A stretch of DNA of 64,000 nt from contig NZ_VUMV01000002.1 in NCBI RefSeq assembly GCF_009696005.1, positions 248,001-312,000 on the forward strand, read 5' to 3'. Each line of letters begins with the position of its first letter. Positions within the stretch are counted from its first letter, which is position 1. This document shows, piece after piece, positions 18,770-27,362 of this stretch. Below the pieces are notes generated by a model that saw only the letters and a list, made by a program, of their open reading frames with translations, searched no databases and was not told the DNA's origin. This DNA comes from Bilifractor porci. Lineage in GTDB: Bacteria; Bacillota; Clostridia; Lachnospirales; Lachnospiraceae. The position numbers and the translations under genes were made by a program.

Positions 18770-21235
18770 TCATATCTGTTTTTTTCGCCTTTTCCGGTCT
18801 GCAAGGGAAAACAGAACAAATGCGCTCAGTGACAGGAGGCTGATGGCTGCCCCGGCGGAAAGTCCCGGCGTCGTGTAATGAAATTCGATGCTGTGTGTTC
18901 CGGCAGGAATGCGGATCAGCATCATTCCTCCGGAATTGATGATTGCGGTTTCTTCTCCGTCTATAAAAGCTTTCCATCCGCTGTCATTCGGGACGGAAAA
19001 GTAGACGAGCTTGTCATCGGAATAATCGCTCTCGCAGATAAAGCCGTCAGAGGTTCTCTGGAAATTTCCTACGGCGCGGCCGGTATCGTACGCGACTCGT
19101 TCCGCCGCGACCTTCTGAAGCTCGTCGTCGGTCAGAACAATCTTCTCGACCGGACTGCTTTTGGACAAATTATCGGCACTGCGTCCGGAAGGGCTGTAGC
19201 CTTCCTGATCGCTGTCGAAAACAAGGCCTGCATTATCCGAAGGATCCAGTTTACCGGTTCCGGAGCCGGCTATTTTGTCTGTCGCGGCATCTGTCTGAAT
19301 GGATTCCAGCGCGGTGCGAGAGGAAACGCAGGGGGTGAGATCGCTTACACCCTCATAGTCATCCTGCTGAATTACAGCGGATCTCAGGAGGACGAGTCCT
19401 CTCTCGCTTACGTCGATTTTTTTCAAGTCCTCCTCGGTAATCACCTGATCGACCGCAAAACCGATCGGGCACGCATTCCGCTCGACAACATAATAAGTTT
19501 TTCCATTCACTTCATATGTCCGGAGCGGCGTCCGCCCCTCCGGGTCAGTTGTTACATCATATTTTCCACCGAAAAGCTCCGCCAGTCCCGCATAAGATGT
19601 CTTGTCCAGTCTGCGTGCCTGCTTGTAAAAGTCGAACAGGCTGTCAAAATACACAATCGAATTTGAGACCGTCGAGCTGAAAATGCGCAGACCGGATGCT
19701 CCATTGGAATAAAGCATCATGTTTTCGTCGATATAGCGGTACTGCTCATCAATCGGCTCAAGCTGGCTGTATAGGCTTATTCTTTCGGTGTACTTCTCAC
19801 TGACCCCGTCTGCAAACCGATAATAGCCCAGCGTGTATCCGGTTGTGAGGAGCGCAAAAACGGCAGTCCAGGCGGTGACGGCGCGGCAGAAATGCCGCGC
19901 GTTTGCCGAAAGCCGGTAGAGGATGAAAAGCCCGGCCAGCGCCACGGCAAAGATCAGAAGGAAAAATCCCCTGTGGCAGACCAGGCTGTTTTCCGTATCG
20001 TTCCACTTGATGAGATTCAAGGCGGCATAAAAGACGATAAGAACAACAGCGTTGGCAAGGATGGCCTTTTTCAGCACATCCCTGTTTTCCTTTCGTACCT
20101 CCTGTTCCATCACAATGGCAGAGGCAGACACCATCAATAATATCAGCATATACCACCAGCGCTGATTCGCTTCGGTGAACAGAAGAAACGCAGATGTCAG
20201 CAGAGGAGAGAAGGCGGCCACCAGCAAAACGCGCAGCATTCTGGAGAGCCAGTCTTTGTGTCTGCCGTGCAGATAGGCCAGGACGCCGCTCATACCGATC
20301 AGGGGCAGGTAAGCGGAAGTGGATGTCCACCTTCGGTTGTATACGGCGCTGCTGTCGTACATCGCCTCGCCCGGAAACAAAAATCCTTTGAGCAGGTACA
20401 GGAGCATCCGCGGTTCGGGAAAAAACTGTGACAGAAGAACCCGGACACTGCTTCTCTTATTTCCGGAAATGAACAGGATATTTGGGAGAAACAGAATTCC
20501 GGCGATCATGACGCCCCAAAGACCGGCAATACTGCAGAAAATCAGATTTCTGACAGTCAGCTTCAGATCTCTTTTTCCATATCGGAGGAAAAAATAGAGG
20601 ATCAGAAAAACGACCTGTCCGACAAAGAAGAAATAGCTGTTCAGGCAGGAAAGCGCTGTTACGGCGATGAAATGCCTTCCGTCACGAAGGATGCATTTCC
20701 CCGACTTCATCATCCGGTCAAATTCCAAAAGAAGAAGGGGGAACAGAATTGTGGCATCGTGGAAAGTGTAGAATTCGAGATTCACTGCCTGAAAGCCGGA
20801 AAACGCGTAGAGCAGCGACCCGATCACAGCGTAATTATCATCACGTGTGAACTGGCGGATATAAAGAAACGAGGTCACTCCCGCAGCAATGTACTTCAAA
20901 ACATAGAGCCACCCCATCAGACATGGCGTGGCGCTCACCGGGAACAGCATTGTGATCCAGAAGGAAATGCTTCCAAGGCCGTAAAAGCTGTACGCACCGA
21001 CGGTCTGTGTTCCCAGGTCGACACCCCAGGACCACGACTGGCCGCCCAGAATGGCCTTGTGCATGCCGACACTAAAAGGAACCGCCTGTGCGTTGTAATC
21101 TCCGCACAGGGTAAATGCGCCTTTATTCATCAGAATCAGCCACAGAAACGAAAAAAAGGCGACAAGGGAGTTAATAAAAATGCATTGCCAGAGGGCATTA
21201 TCTTTCTTCTTTATATACGAAAATTTCCTGAACAT
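18770..21235 (-). CDS. YfhO-family polytopic membrane protein
   Basis: An 821-residue membrane protein of the YfhO family (GT-C-like fold, linked in other Firmicutes to glycosylation of lipoteichoic acid or to glycolipid synthesis). About twelve helices fill the first 450 residues. The first loop has LCGDYNAQAVPFSVGMHKAI, whose acidic residue fits a lipid-carrier-dependent catalytic site. An extracytoplasmic beta-rich domain follows, ending with the family motif VPNDSGWKAFIDGEETAI and a final helix with a KRRKKQ tail. It stands alone on the minus strand; the substrate is unknown. Confidence 0.85.
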   Translation of the reverse strand: MFRKFSYIKKKDNALWQCIFINSLVAFFSFLWLILMNKGAFTLCGDYNAQAVPFSVGMHKAILGGQSWSWGVDLGTQTVGAYSFYGLGSISFWITMLFPVSATPCLMGWLYVLKYIAAGVTSFLYIRQFTRDDNYAVIGSLLYAFSGFQAVNLEFYTFHDATILFPLLLLEFDRMMKSGKCILRDGRHFIAVTALSCLNSYFFFVGQVVFLILYFFLRYGKRDLKLTVRNLIFCSIAGLWGVMIAGILFLPNILFISGNKRSSVRVLLSQFFPEPRMLLYLLKGFLFPGEAMYDSSAVYNRRWTSTSAYLPLIGMSGVLAYLHGRHKDWLSRMLRVLLVAAFSPLLTSAFLLFTEANQRWWYMLILLMVSASAIVMEQEVRKENRDVLKKAILANAVVLIVFYAALNLIKWNDTENSLVCHRGFFLLIFAVALAGLFILYRLSANARHFCRAVTAWTAVFALLTTGYTLGYYRFADGVSEKYTERISLYSQLEPIDEQYRYIDENMMLYSNGASGLRIFSSTVSNSIVYFDSLFDFYKQARRLDKTSYAGLAELFGGKYDVTTDPEGRTPLRTYEVNGKTYYVVERNACPIGFAVDQVITEEDLKKIDVSERGLVLLRSAVIQQDDYEGVSDLTPCVSSRTALESIQTDAATDKIAGSGTGKLDPSDNAGLVFDSDQEGYSPSGRSADNLSKSSPVEKIVLTDDELQKVAAERVAYDTGRAVGNFQRTSDGFICESDYSDDKLVYFSVPNDSGWKAFIDGEETAIINSGGMMLIRIPAGTHSIEFHYTTPGLSAGAAISLLSLSAFVLFSLADRKRRKKQI

Positions 21236-21626
21236 AAGCGATCCCGAAGTTATATATTTGATGCAGTGCTTTCTATTATAGCCGGGACTGTATCTGAATA
21301 CAATTAAGCCGGTGTAAATTATGCTGCAGGAGGAAGATCAATGCGGATTACGATCATGTCGATTTATGATTTCCTTCTGAATGACAACAGTTTTGGGCTG
21401 TGATTTGCAAAGCATAGGCGTCAGACTGTAGAAACAAACAGGAAACATATTCAGGCGCGCAATAAATTAAATAGCCCCGGCATCATAAAATACCCGTGGT
21501 GTCGAATATCTTTTAATTCCGCAGAAAATGGGGCATAATAACACCCGTAATTATTCCCAGCACCGGATGTGCAGATAACGTGGGATCAAGACGGTATGTC
21601 TGTTGTGCAGACAAAAGGAGCAGAAT
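21236..21626. other. Intergenic region without a supported gene
   Basis: These 391 bases separate the divergent yfhO-like and prsW genes. They hold the second copy of the 18-bp repeat at 21454-21471 and a short frame from about 21341 (AGGAGGAAG site, MRITIMSIYDF, stop after 20 codons), which I read as a leftover start of a lost gene. Promoters for both flanking genes should be here, but I cannot pick convincing boxes. Confidence 0.5.
21454..21471 (+). repeat. 18-bp dispersed repeat, copy 2
   Basis: Exact second copy of the 18-mer at 2718-2735, about 18.7 kb away and in the same orientation. See copy 1. Confidence 0.5.
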
Positions 21627-22538
21627 ATGGAAAACAGTACGGATTCCGTGGTTAATATTGCCGTGGATAAATACAGCGGCCGGGCAGACAAGACAGGTAC
21701 AGATAACAAAAAGAAGCGAAGAAACCAGTTAGCGCTGACCTGCATTCTCATTCTTTTGTTTGCATACGGAATAGCCATCAATGAATCGGATTATATGGGA
21801 AACGCTCATACATCTGTTATTCAGTATCTTGAGGTGTACAGTGCCTTTTTACCGCTTTTTATATATATAGTACCGTTTGGGATTTGTATGAAATGGATCT
21901 GCGGCAAATATGAAATGGATGGACGGGAGCTTCTGGCTGCTGTTTTCTGCGGGGCATTTATTCCTGCTGCCTTTGCCGGTGAGCTGAATGGAGGCTTTGA
22001 TGCTTTGATGAAATCTCTGATGGGTCATTCCTATTCTGACGCCTGGATCGGTTCGTTAGAAGCGGGAATCGTGGAGGAGATTCTGAAGCTGGCTGCAGCA
22101 GCAATGCTCTTATATGTGTTTGGCATGAGGGCGCTGAAACATTACCTGGTTATCGGAATGTGTGTCGGGATGGGATTTCAGATCGAAGAGGATATCGCGT
22201 ATATCACAGAAAGCGGCTTTACTAAGGTGAATGAGGCATTTCCGACAGCGCTGGACAGGGTTACCGGTGCGCTTGGTTCACACTGGGCTTATGCGGCTGT
22301 TACGGCTGCCGGACTCTATCTGATTGTCAGAGCCCACGGCAGAAATCACAAGAGAAAAGGGATCGGATGGATTCTCCTTGTGATGACAGATCATTTTCTG
22401 TATGATACACCGATCGGAGACGCGCAGCTCTTTAACGCAATTCTTACTGCAGCGGTCGTGCTGCCTGTAATCCTTTTTTTCAGCAGCCCGGAGATGGAAG
22501 CAGAAGAGAAAGTTTACGATACGGAGCATATTGATTGA
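21627..22538 (+). CDS. PrsW-family intramembrane metalloprotease
   Basis: A 303-residue membrane protein with about eight helices. Protease-family marks are present: GIVEEILKLAAAA (the EExxK motif), FQIEEDIAYI and a late His in the segment TDHFLYD, consistent with the glutamate/histidine catalytic site of PrsW and CAAX-type proteases. In Bacillus, PrsW cleaves an anti-sigma factor; the substrate here is unknown and no sigma/anti-sigma pair is adjacent. ATG 21627 is chosen because AGGAG lies seven bases upstream. A second long frame downstream was once fused or adjacent: the tail of a DUF2798 gene begins eleven bases after the stop. Confidence 0.8.
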   Translation: MENSTDSVVNIAVDKYSGRADKTGTDNKKKRRNQLALTCILILLFAYGIAINESDYMGNAHTSVIQYLEVYSAFLPLFIYIVPFGICMKWICGKYEMDGRELLAAVFCGAFIPAAFAGELNGGFDALMKSLMGHSYSDAWIGSLEAGIVEEILKLAAAAMLLYVFGMRALKHYLVIGMCVGMGFQIEEDIAYITESGFTKVNEAFPTALDRVTGALGSHWAYAAVTAAGLYLIVRAHGRNHKRKGIGWILLVMTDHFLYDTPIGDAQLFNAILTAAVVLPVILFFSSPEMEAEEKVYDTEHID

Positions 22539-22549
22539 TGCGGATGCCC

Positions 22550-22732
22550 GGCAGATCTTCTTCGGAGGACCGCTTGGAAGGCTTTGTTTCCGTCTGCTTT
22601 TCAGGAGGGATGAAGGAAAGATATTTTCGGCATAATACCGGAACAGAAAAGCATAAGACAACAGCCGGGGCTTAAAGCTCCGGCTGTTTGCTACAACATA
22701 AAGGCAGAAAATTTTTGCTGAGAGCAGAGGCG
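22550..22732 (+). repeat. Direct repeat, copy 1: tail of a lost DUF2798 gene plus terminator
   Basis: These 183 bases match 27112-27295 with only scattered differences. In frame they encode the last part of DUF2798 (RQIFFGGPLGRLCFRLLFRR to a stop at 22635), followed by the same terminator stem (AACAGCCGGGGC 22660-22671 / GCTCCGGCTGTT 22677-22688). No start remains, so this is the 3' stump of an earlier copy. With copy 2 it brackets a cassette of about 4.4 kb. Confidence 0.88.
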
Positions 22733-22793
22733 GAGCTCTCACTGGAAAGAATAGTCAGGGGAGCTGAAATCAGTCCCTCAATCATGCGAAATA

Positions 22794-22812
22794 TCATAAG
22801 TAAAACTTATGA
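22794..22812. promoter_or_regulatory. LysR-type (T-N11-A) operator candidate
   Basis: TCATAAG and CTTATGA flank TAAAA, giving the palindrome core ATAAG-N5-CTTAT with the T-N11-A geometry of LysR-type sites. It lies 121 bases before the fusion oxidoreductase, and a LysR gene follows that enzyme. Confidence 0.55.
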
Positions 22813-22932
22813 ATAATACGAAATATATAATTTTACATTTTGCTATTCCTGATGTTATTCTTCAGATAAGACAGGAGAAAGATTATTTTCTGCTTTAAAA
22901 GACTGTGAAGCAGGTATCTGGAGGAAAATGGG

Positions 22933-25563
22933 ATGAAATATGTGATTATTGGCGGCGTGGCTGCGGGAACGAAGGCTGCCGCAAAACTGAAGCGTCTGGA
23001 TCGAAGCGCGAGTGTTGAAATTATTACCGAGAGTGACAGCATCTCTTATGCGGGCTGCGGACTGCCCTATTATATCGGTGGGGTAATTGCCGAGAAGGAA
23101 GAGCTTATTGTTAATTCCCCGGAAAAGTTTCAGTCACTGACAGGAGTGCAGGTGACGACCGGATGCAGGGCGGTGCAGTTAGAACCAGTGGGGAAAAAGA
23201 TTGCCCTGCTGAACCTGTCCACGGGCGAACGTTTTGAAAAAGCGTATGACAGGCTGATTCTTGCCACCGGAGCCAGGCCTTTTGTTCCGGATATTCCGGG
23301 GACGGATCAGAAGGGGGTATTTACTGTCCGGACACCGGATGACGCGGAAGAGATCCGGTCTTATATTAAAAATAACGGATGCAGAACAGCTGCTGTTGTC
23401 GGCGCGGGATTTATCGGTCTGGAAGTGGCTGAGAATCTGATGGCACAGGGACTGAGGGTCACTGTCGTGGATATGGCAGGACAGATTCTTCCCGGAGTAT
23501 TTGATCCTGAGATGGCAGATTACCTGAAGCGGAAGCTTCAGGACAGAGGGCTCCGCATTCTTACGGGTGCGGCACTGAAAGCGGTCACAGGCGGTGATAA
23601 GGCAGAAGGAATCCAGACATCCGCGGGTCCCGTCAGCGCAGATGTGGTTATTCTGTCTATAGGAATACGGCCTGCCACGGATTTTCTGAAAGGCAGCGGA
23701 CTGGAAATGGCAAAGGAAATGATTCTGGCGGATCCGGAAATGAAGACCAGTTTGCCGGATATTTATACAGTAGGAGACTGTGCAGAGGTATTTAACCGGA
23801 TTACCGGAAAACGGCAGTGGTCTCCAATGGGCTCCACAGCCAATATAACAGGAAGGCTGCTCGCCTGCTGTCTGGAAAAAAATTCCGGCAGGGATTCTGC
23901 AAAAGACACAGGCTGCTATGTCTCCGGCCATGCTCAGGAGGACGGGAGATATCATGGATGCCTTGGAACTGCCGTAGTGAAGCTGGCTGATGGCCTTTGT
24001 GCGGCCAGAACCGGGCTTACAGAGGGCGCTGCCAGAGAGTCCGGATTTGATCCGATCACGGTGATCAGTGTGCTGGATGATAAGCCGGCTTATTATCCGG
24101 GATCGGATTCGTTTATTATCAAGTTGATTGCAGACCGGAATTCACACCGTCTGCTGGGACATCAGGTAATTGGCGGCGGATCCGTAGACAAAATGAATGA
24201 TATTGCCGTTACCGGAATTTCCCTGAAAGCCAGGGTAGAAGATTTCTGCGATATGGATTTTTCCTATGCGCCTCCTTTTTCCACCGCCATTCATCCGTTT
24301 GCGCAGGCCTGCTGCATTCTGAAGAATAAGATGGATGGTGTGCTGGAATCGTTTACGCCAGGGGAATATGCAGACGGAGCGGCCAAAGATTACCGGGTTA
24401 TTGATGCCCAGCCGCAGCCGAAAATTCCCGGAGCTTTGTGGATTGACCTGACCAGAGTAAATGGGCCGGTAGAAGGACTGGGGCCGGATGAAAAACTGCT
24501 GCTTGTCTGCGCAAAAGGAAAACGGGGATATCTGCTACAAAACCGTCTGAAAGCGGCGGGCTACAAAAAAACGAGGGTTTTGGAAGGAGGGGCGTTTTTC
24601 AACCGGATCAAGGCGGGAACTGTCGGCGGACAGATTCCCCCGGAAGAAGTCAAGAGGGTAAAAGGGCTTGGATGCCTGCAGGACAAGCGGTATCCGGATG
24701 TTTTTAACATTCGGGTGATTACCAGAAACGGTAAAATCACTGCAGGGGAACAGAAGGTCCTCGCCGAAGCTGCGGAAAGATATGGATCCGGAGAGGTTAC
24801 TATGACAACCCGTCTGACCGTGGAAGTGCAGGGCGTACATTACGACAGGCTTCAGGACGCCATGGATTTTTTGAATGAAAACGGGCTTTTGACCGGGGGA
24901 ACGGGTTCAAAGGTGCGTCCTGTGGTATCCTGTAAGGGAACAACGTGTCAGTACGGACTTCTGGATACGTTCAGCCTGAGTGAAAAAATGCATGAAAGAT
25001 TTTACGTGGGCTATCATGATGTCGTGCTCCCGCATAAATTTAAGATTGCCGTCGGAGGATGTCCGAATAACTGCGTAAAACCGGATCTGAACGATATTGG
25101 AATTATCGGGCAGAGAATTCCTCATATCAATATGGAAAAATGCCGCGGCTGCAGGAACTGCCAGATAGAAAAAGCGTGCCCGGTCCACGTGGCGGAAGTG
25201 AAGGAAGGAAAAATCCGGATTGATCCGGAGCGCTGCAATCACTGCGGCAGATGTGTCGGGAAATGTCCGTTTGGAGCCGTGGAAGATTATACAGACGGAT
25301 ATAAAATCTATCTGGGCGGACGCTGGGGCAAAAGAGTTGCCAGGGGACACGAACTTCAGAAAATTTTTACGTCAGAGGAAGAGGTTCTTGATTTTGTAGA
25401 GAAGGTTATTTTATTCTACAGAGAAGAGGGCGCTTCCGGCGAACGCTTCGCCGATATGGTTGAACGCCTGGGATTTGCGTACGTGCAGGACGGGCTGCTG
25501 CATGCAGAGCTGGACAAAAGCAGGGCTCTTAAGAAGGATGTTGTCGGAGGGGCAACCTGCTGA
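22933..25563 (+). CDS. Four-module redox enzyme: CoA-disulfide-reductase-like, rhodanese, sulfite-reductase-like and ferredoxin
   Basis: This 876-residue protein joins modules usually made separately. (1) About 1-450: FAD/NAD disulfide oxidoreductase with GGVAAG at the FAD site, the single redox Cys42 in SYAGCGLPYY and the NAD site VVGAGFIGLE; this is the CoA-disulfide reductase type. (2) About 480-560: rhodanese-like with Cys526 in the loop VCAKGKRG. (3) About 580-725: a sirohaem/[4Fe-4S] reductase half-repeat with Cys667, Cys672, Cys710 and Cys714 (CKGTTC, GGCPNNC). (4) About 735-780: two 4Fe-4S motifs, CRGCRNCQ and CNHCGRCVGKCP. An NADH-driven reduction of a sulfur or similar oxyanion is the natural inference, with sulfane sulfur passing through the rhodanese. 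Substrate not known. Strong GGAGG site; LysR gene downstream. Confidence 0.82.
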   Translation: MKYVIIGGVAAGTKAAAKLKRLDRSASVEIITESDSISYAGCGLPYYIGGVIAEKEELIVNSPEKFQSLTGVQVTTGCRAVQLEPVGKKIALLNLSTGERFEKAYDRLILATGARPFVPDIPGTDQKGVFTVRTPDDAEEIRSYIKNNGCRTAAVVGAGFIGLEVAENLMAQGLRVTVVDMAGQILPGVFDPEMADYLKRKLQDRGLRILTGAALKAVTGGDKAEGIQTSAGPVSADVVILSIGIRPATDFLKGSGLEMAKEMILADPEMKTSLPDIYTVGDCAEVFNRITGKRQWSPMGSTANITGRLLACCLEKNSGRDSAKDTGCYVSGHAQEDGRYHGCLGTAVVKLADGLCAARTGLTEGAARESGFDPITVISVLDDKPAYYPGSDSFIIKLIADRNSHRLLGHQVIGGGSVDKMNDIAVTGISLKARVEDFCDMDFSYAPPFSTAIHPFAQACCILKNKMDGVLESFTPGEYADGAAKDYRVIDAQPQPKIPGALWIDLTRVNGPVEGLGPDEKLLLVCAKGKRGYLLQNRLKAAGYKKTRVLEGGAFFNRIKAGTVGGQIPPEEVKRVKGLGCLQDKRYPDVFNIRVITRNGKITAGEQKVLAEAAERYGSGEVTMTTRLTVEVQGVHYDRLQDAMDFLNENGLLTGGTGSKVRPVVSCKGTTCQYGLLDTFSLSEKMHERFYVGYHDVVLPHKFKIAVGGCPNNCVKPDLNDIGIIGQRIPHINMEKCRGCRNCQIEKACPVHVAEVKEGKIRIDPERCNHCGRCVGKCPFGAVEDYTDGYKIYLGGRWGKRVARGHELQKIFTSEEEVLDFVEKVILFYREEGASGERFADMVERLGFAYVQDGLLHAELDKSRALKKDVVGGATC

Positions 25564-25629
25564 CGGGATTTCCGTTTGATGACGCTCTTTTTGCGGGGCG
25601 GCAGGCTGTTTCAGAAAGGAGACGGGCTG

Positions 25630-26514
25630 ATGCTGGATATCCGTACTCAAACATTTCTGACGGTATGTGAGACCATGAGTTATACAAAAGCTGCGGAACT
25701 ATTACATGTTTCGCAGCCTGCTGTTTCCCAGCATATCCGGTTTCTGGAAGAAAACTATCACGTCAGGCTCTTTGTCCGGGATAAAAAGACACTGTATCTG
25801 ACAAGAGAAGGAGAGGCGCTTCGGAGGGTCGCACTGCATACCAGAAATGATGAACAGAATTTAATTCGGGGGTTTCGTGAAAACCGGGACGGAAAACGGG
25901 AAATCCGGATTGGGGCGACCATTACGGTCGGGGAATTTATTCTTCCACAGCTTCTTGCGGACTGCATGAAAAAATATCCCTACAGTGAAGTACAGGCAAC
26001 GATTTCAAACACCAGAAATCTGATCAGGGGACTGCGTGAAGGGCAACTGCATATGGCTTTGGTAGAAGGATATTTCGACCGTGATGAATTTGAAAGTATT
26101 CTATATGAAACCGAGCGTTTTGCGCCTTATTGCGGAAAGGAATACGTCTTTTCCAGGGAAATTCACAAGCTGGATGATCTTATGGCGGAACCTCTGATTA
26201 TCCGGGAACCGGGTTCCGGGACGAGGGAGATTCTGGAAAAAAGTCTGATGCAGGTAAACAGAAGTCTGGAGGATTTTCGGCAAACCATACAGATCAACAG
26301 TATGTATGCCATTGTCCATCTTCTGGAAAACAATATGGGAATTACATTCATGTATGAAGCGGCTGCAAAAACCGGAATCCGACATGGAAGGCTAAGAGAA
26401 ATACCGCTGGAAAATTATTCGGTTTCCCATGATATTTCCATGATCTGGAGTGCGGGGAGTGCTTTCCGCGATAAGTACAGGGAGGATGCGAGAAGGATTC
26501 TCGGCAAAGCATAA
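25630..26514 (+). CDS. LysR-family transcriptional regulator
   Basis: A 294-residue regulator. The N-terminal winged helix-turn-helix reads MLDIRTQTFLTVCETMSYT then AAELLHVSQPAVSQHIRFLE; the C-terminal effector-binding domain is of periplasmic-binding type, with NTRNLIRGLREGQLHMALVE and REPGSGTREILE. The start is ATG 25630, behind AAAGGAGAC; the frame is open upstream but reads as linker sequence. It follows the fusion reductase by 66 bases in the same direction and probably acts at the palindrome 22794-22812. Its Bacillus relatives CysL and YtlI control sulfite reductase and sulfur uptake, which fits the enzyme next door, but this is inference. Confidence 0.85.
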   Translation: MLDIRTQTFLTVCETMSYTKAAELLHVSQPAVSQHIRFLEENYHVRLFVRDKKTLYLTREGEALRRVALHTRNDEQNLIRGFRENRDGKREIRIGATITVGEFILPQLLADCMKKYPYSEVQATISNTRNLIRGLREGQLHMALVEGYFDRDEFESILYETERFAPYCGKEYVFSREIHKLDDLMAEPLIIREPGSGTREILEKSLMQVNRSLEDFRQTIQINSMYAIVHLLENNMGITFMYEAAAKTGIRHGRLREIPLENYSVSHDISMIWSAGSAFRDKYREDARRILGKA

Positions 26515-26588
26515 CGGTCTGCCGGGGCAGAAATGTAAACAGGGAAGAACCATCACAAAAAATCCTATTTACATGTATTTTTTCACGC

Positions 26589-26616
26589 TTTACAAAGAAC
26601 AGATCTATGCTATAAT
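26589..26616 (+). promoter_or_regulatory. Promoter of the DUF2798 gene
   Basis: TTTACA at 26589-26594 and TATAAT at 26611-26616 with a 16-base spacer. The transcript would have a leader of about 90 bases. Confidence 0.7.
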
Positions 26617-26659
26617 TGCCTCTGTTAAAATTTTATATCGGTATAAGATTGGAAACGCA

Positions 26660-26708
26660 CACTCCTTTAGTGATAACGAACAACACGGTCATTATTACAG
26701 AAGGAGTG
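26660..26708 (+). promoter_or_regulatory. Leader hairpin covering the ribosome site of the DUF2798 gene
   Basis: CACTCCTT at 26660-26667 is exactly complementary to AAGGAGTG at 26701-26708, which is the ribosome binding site. Pairing across a 33-base loop would block translation initiation at 26715. Confidence 0.45.
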
Positions 26709-26714
26709 CTTTTT

Positions 26715-27197
26715 ATGCCTAAAACGAAGCTCGAAAATTTTATCTTTACCGTAATTATGGCGTTTATTATGGTGTATGCCTTGATCTGCTACAATATTGC
26801 TCTGAATATCGGCGGAATGCAGGATCGGATATTTTTAATGGCATTCGGAGAACTGAAAATTATGTGGCCGGTGGCGATTTTCCTGGAGATATTCGTCATG
26901 GAGCGTCCGGTTTTGTTTCTGACGAAACGTATCATAACTCCGGATATGCCGTTCATCTGGATCCTGTTGATCCGCTGTTCTCTTACCGTCTGTCTGATGT
27001 GTCCGGCAATGAGTTTTGTCGCCACGATTTTATTTAAGGATTCTTCGAGGGCAGGATTCATCAGCGTATGGCTTCAGACCGCCGCTATGAACTTTCCGAT
27101 GGCGCTGGCGTGGCAGATCTTTTTCGGGGGACCGCTTGGAAGGCTTTGTTTCCGTCTGCTTTTCAGGAGGGGGGAAGGAAAGAAATTTTCTGCATAA
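26715..27197 (+). CDS. DUF2798 membrane protein
   Basis: A 160-residue membrane protein with four helices, carrying the family start FIFTVIMAFIMVYALICYN and the tail GGPLGRLCFRLLFRR. Function unknown; members are common in gut Firmicutes. The start ATG 26715 lies behind AAGGAG. It has its own promoter at 26589-26616 and a leader that can hide the ribosome site. Its 3' end and terminator are duplicated 4.56 kb upstream, next to prsW. Confidence 0.8.
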   Translation: MPKTKLENFIFTVIMAFIMVYALICYNIALNIGGMQDRIFLMAFGELKIMWPVAIFLEIFVMERPVLFLTKRIITPDMPFIWILLIRCSLTVCLMCPAMSFVATILFKDSSRAGFISVWLQTAAMNFPMALAWQIFFGGPLGRLCFRLLFRRGEGKKFSA

Positions 27198-27295
27198 TAC
27201 CGGAACAGAAAAAGCATAAGACAACAGCCGGGGCTTAAAGCTCCGGCTATTTGTTATAACATAAAAGCAGAAAATTTTTGCTGAGAGCAGAGGCG
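27112..27295 (+). repeat. Direct repeat, copy 2: end of DUF2798 plus terminator
   Basis: Matches 22550-22732. It covers the last 28 codons of the intact DUF2798 gene, the following 25 bases, the terminator stem beginning AACAGCCGGGGC at 27223, and about 45 bases beyond. Similarity stops at 27295, where the two flanks diverge. Confidence 0.88.
27223..27256 (+). terminator. Terminator of the DUF2798 gene
   Basis: AACAGCCGGGGC pairs with GCTCCGGCTATT around a short loop (one A-C mismatch against copy 1), followed by a T-containing stretch. The same stem occurs in copy 1. Confidence 0.65.
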
Positions 27296-27362
27296 CATTC
27301 TCTCATTTGTTCTGGTTATCGTTCTGTATTTGCATGCGGTAAAGAAAAAAGCAGGGACTGCA

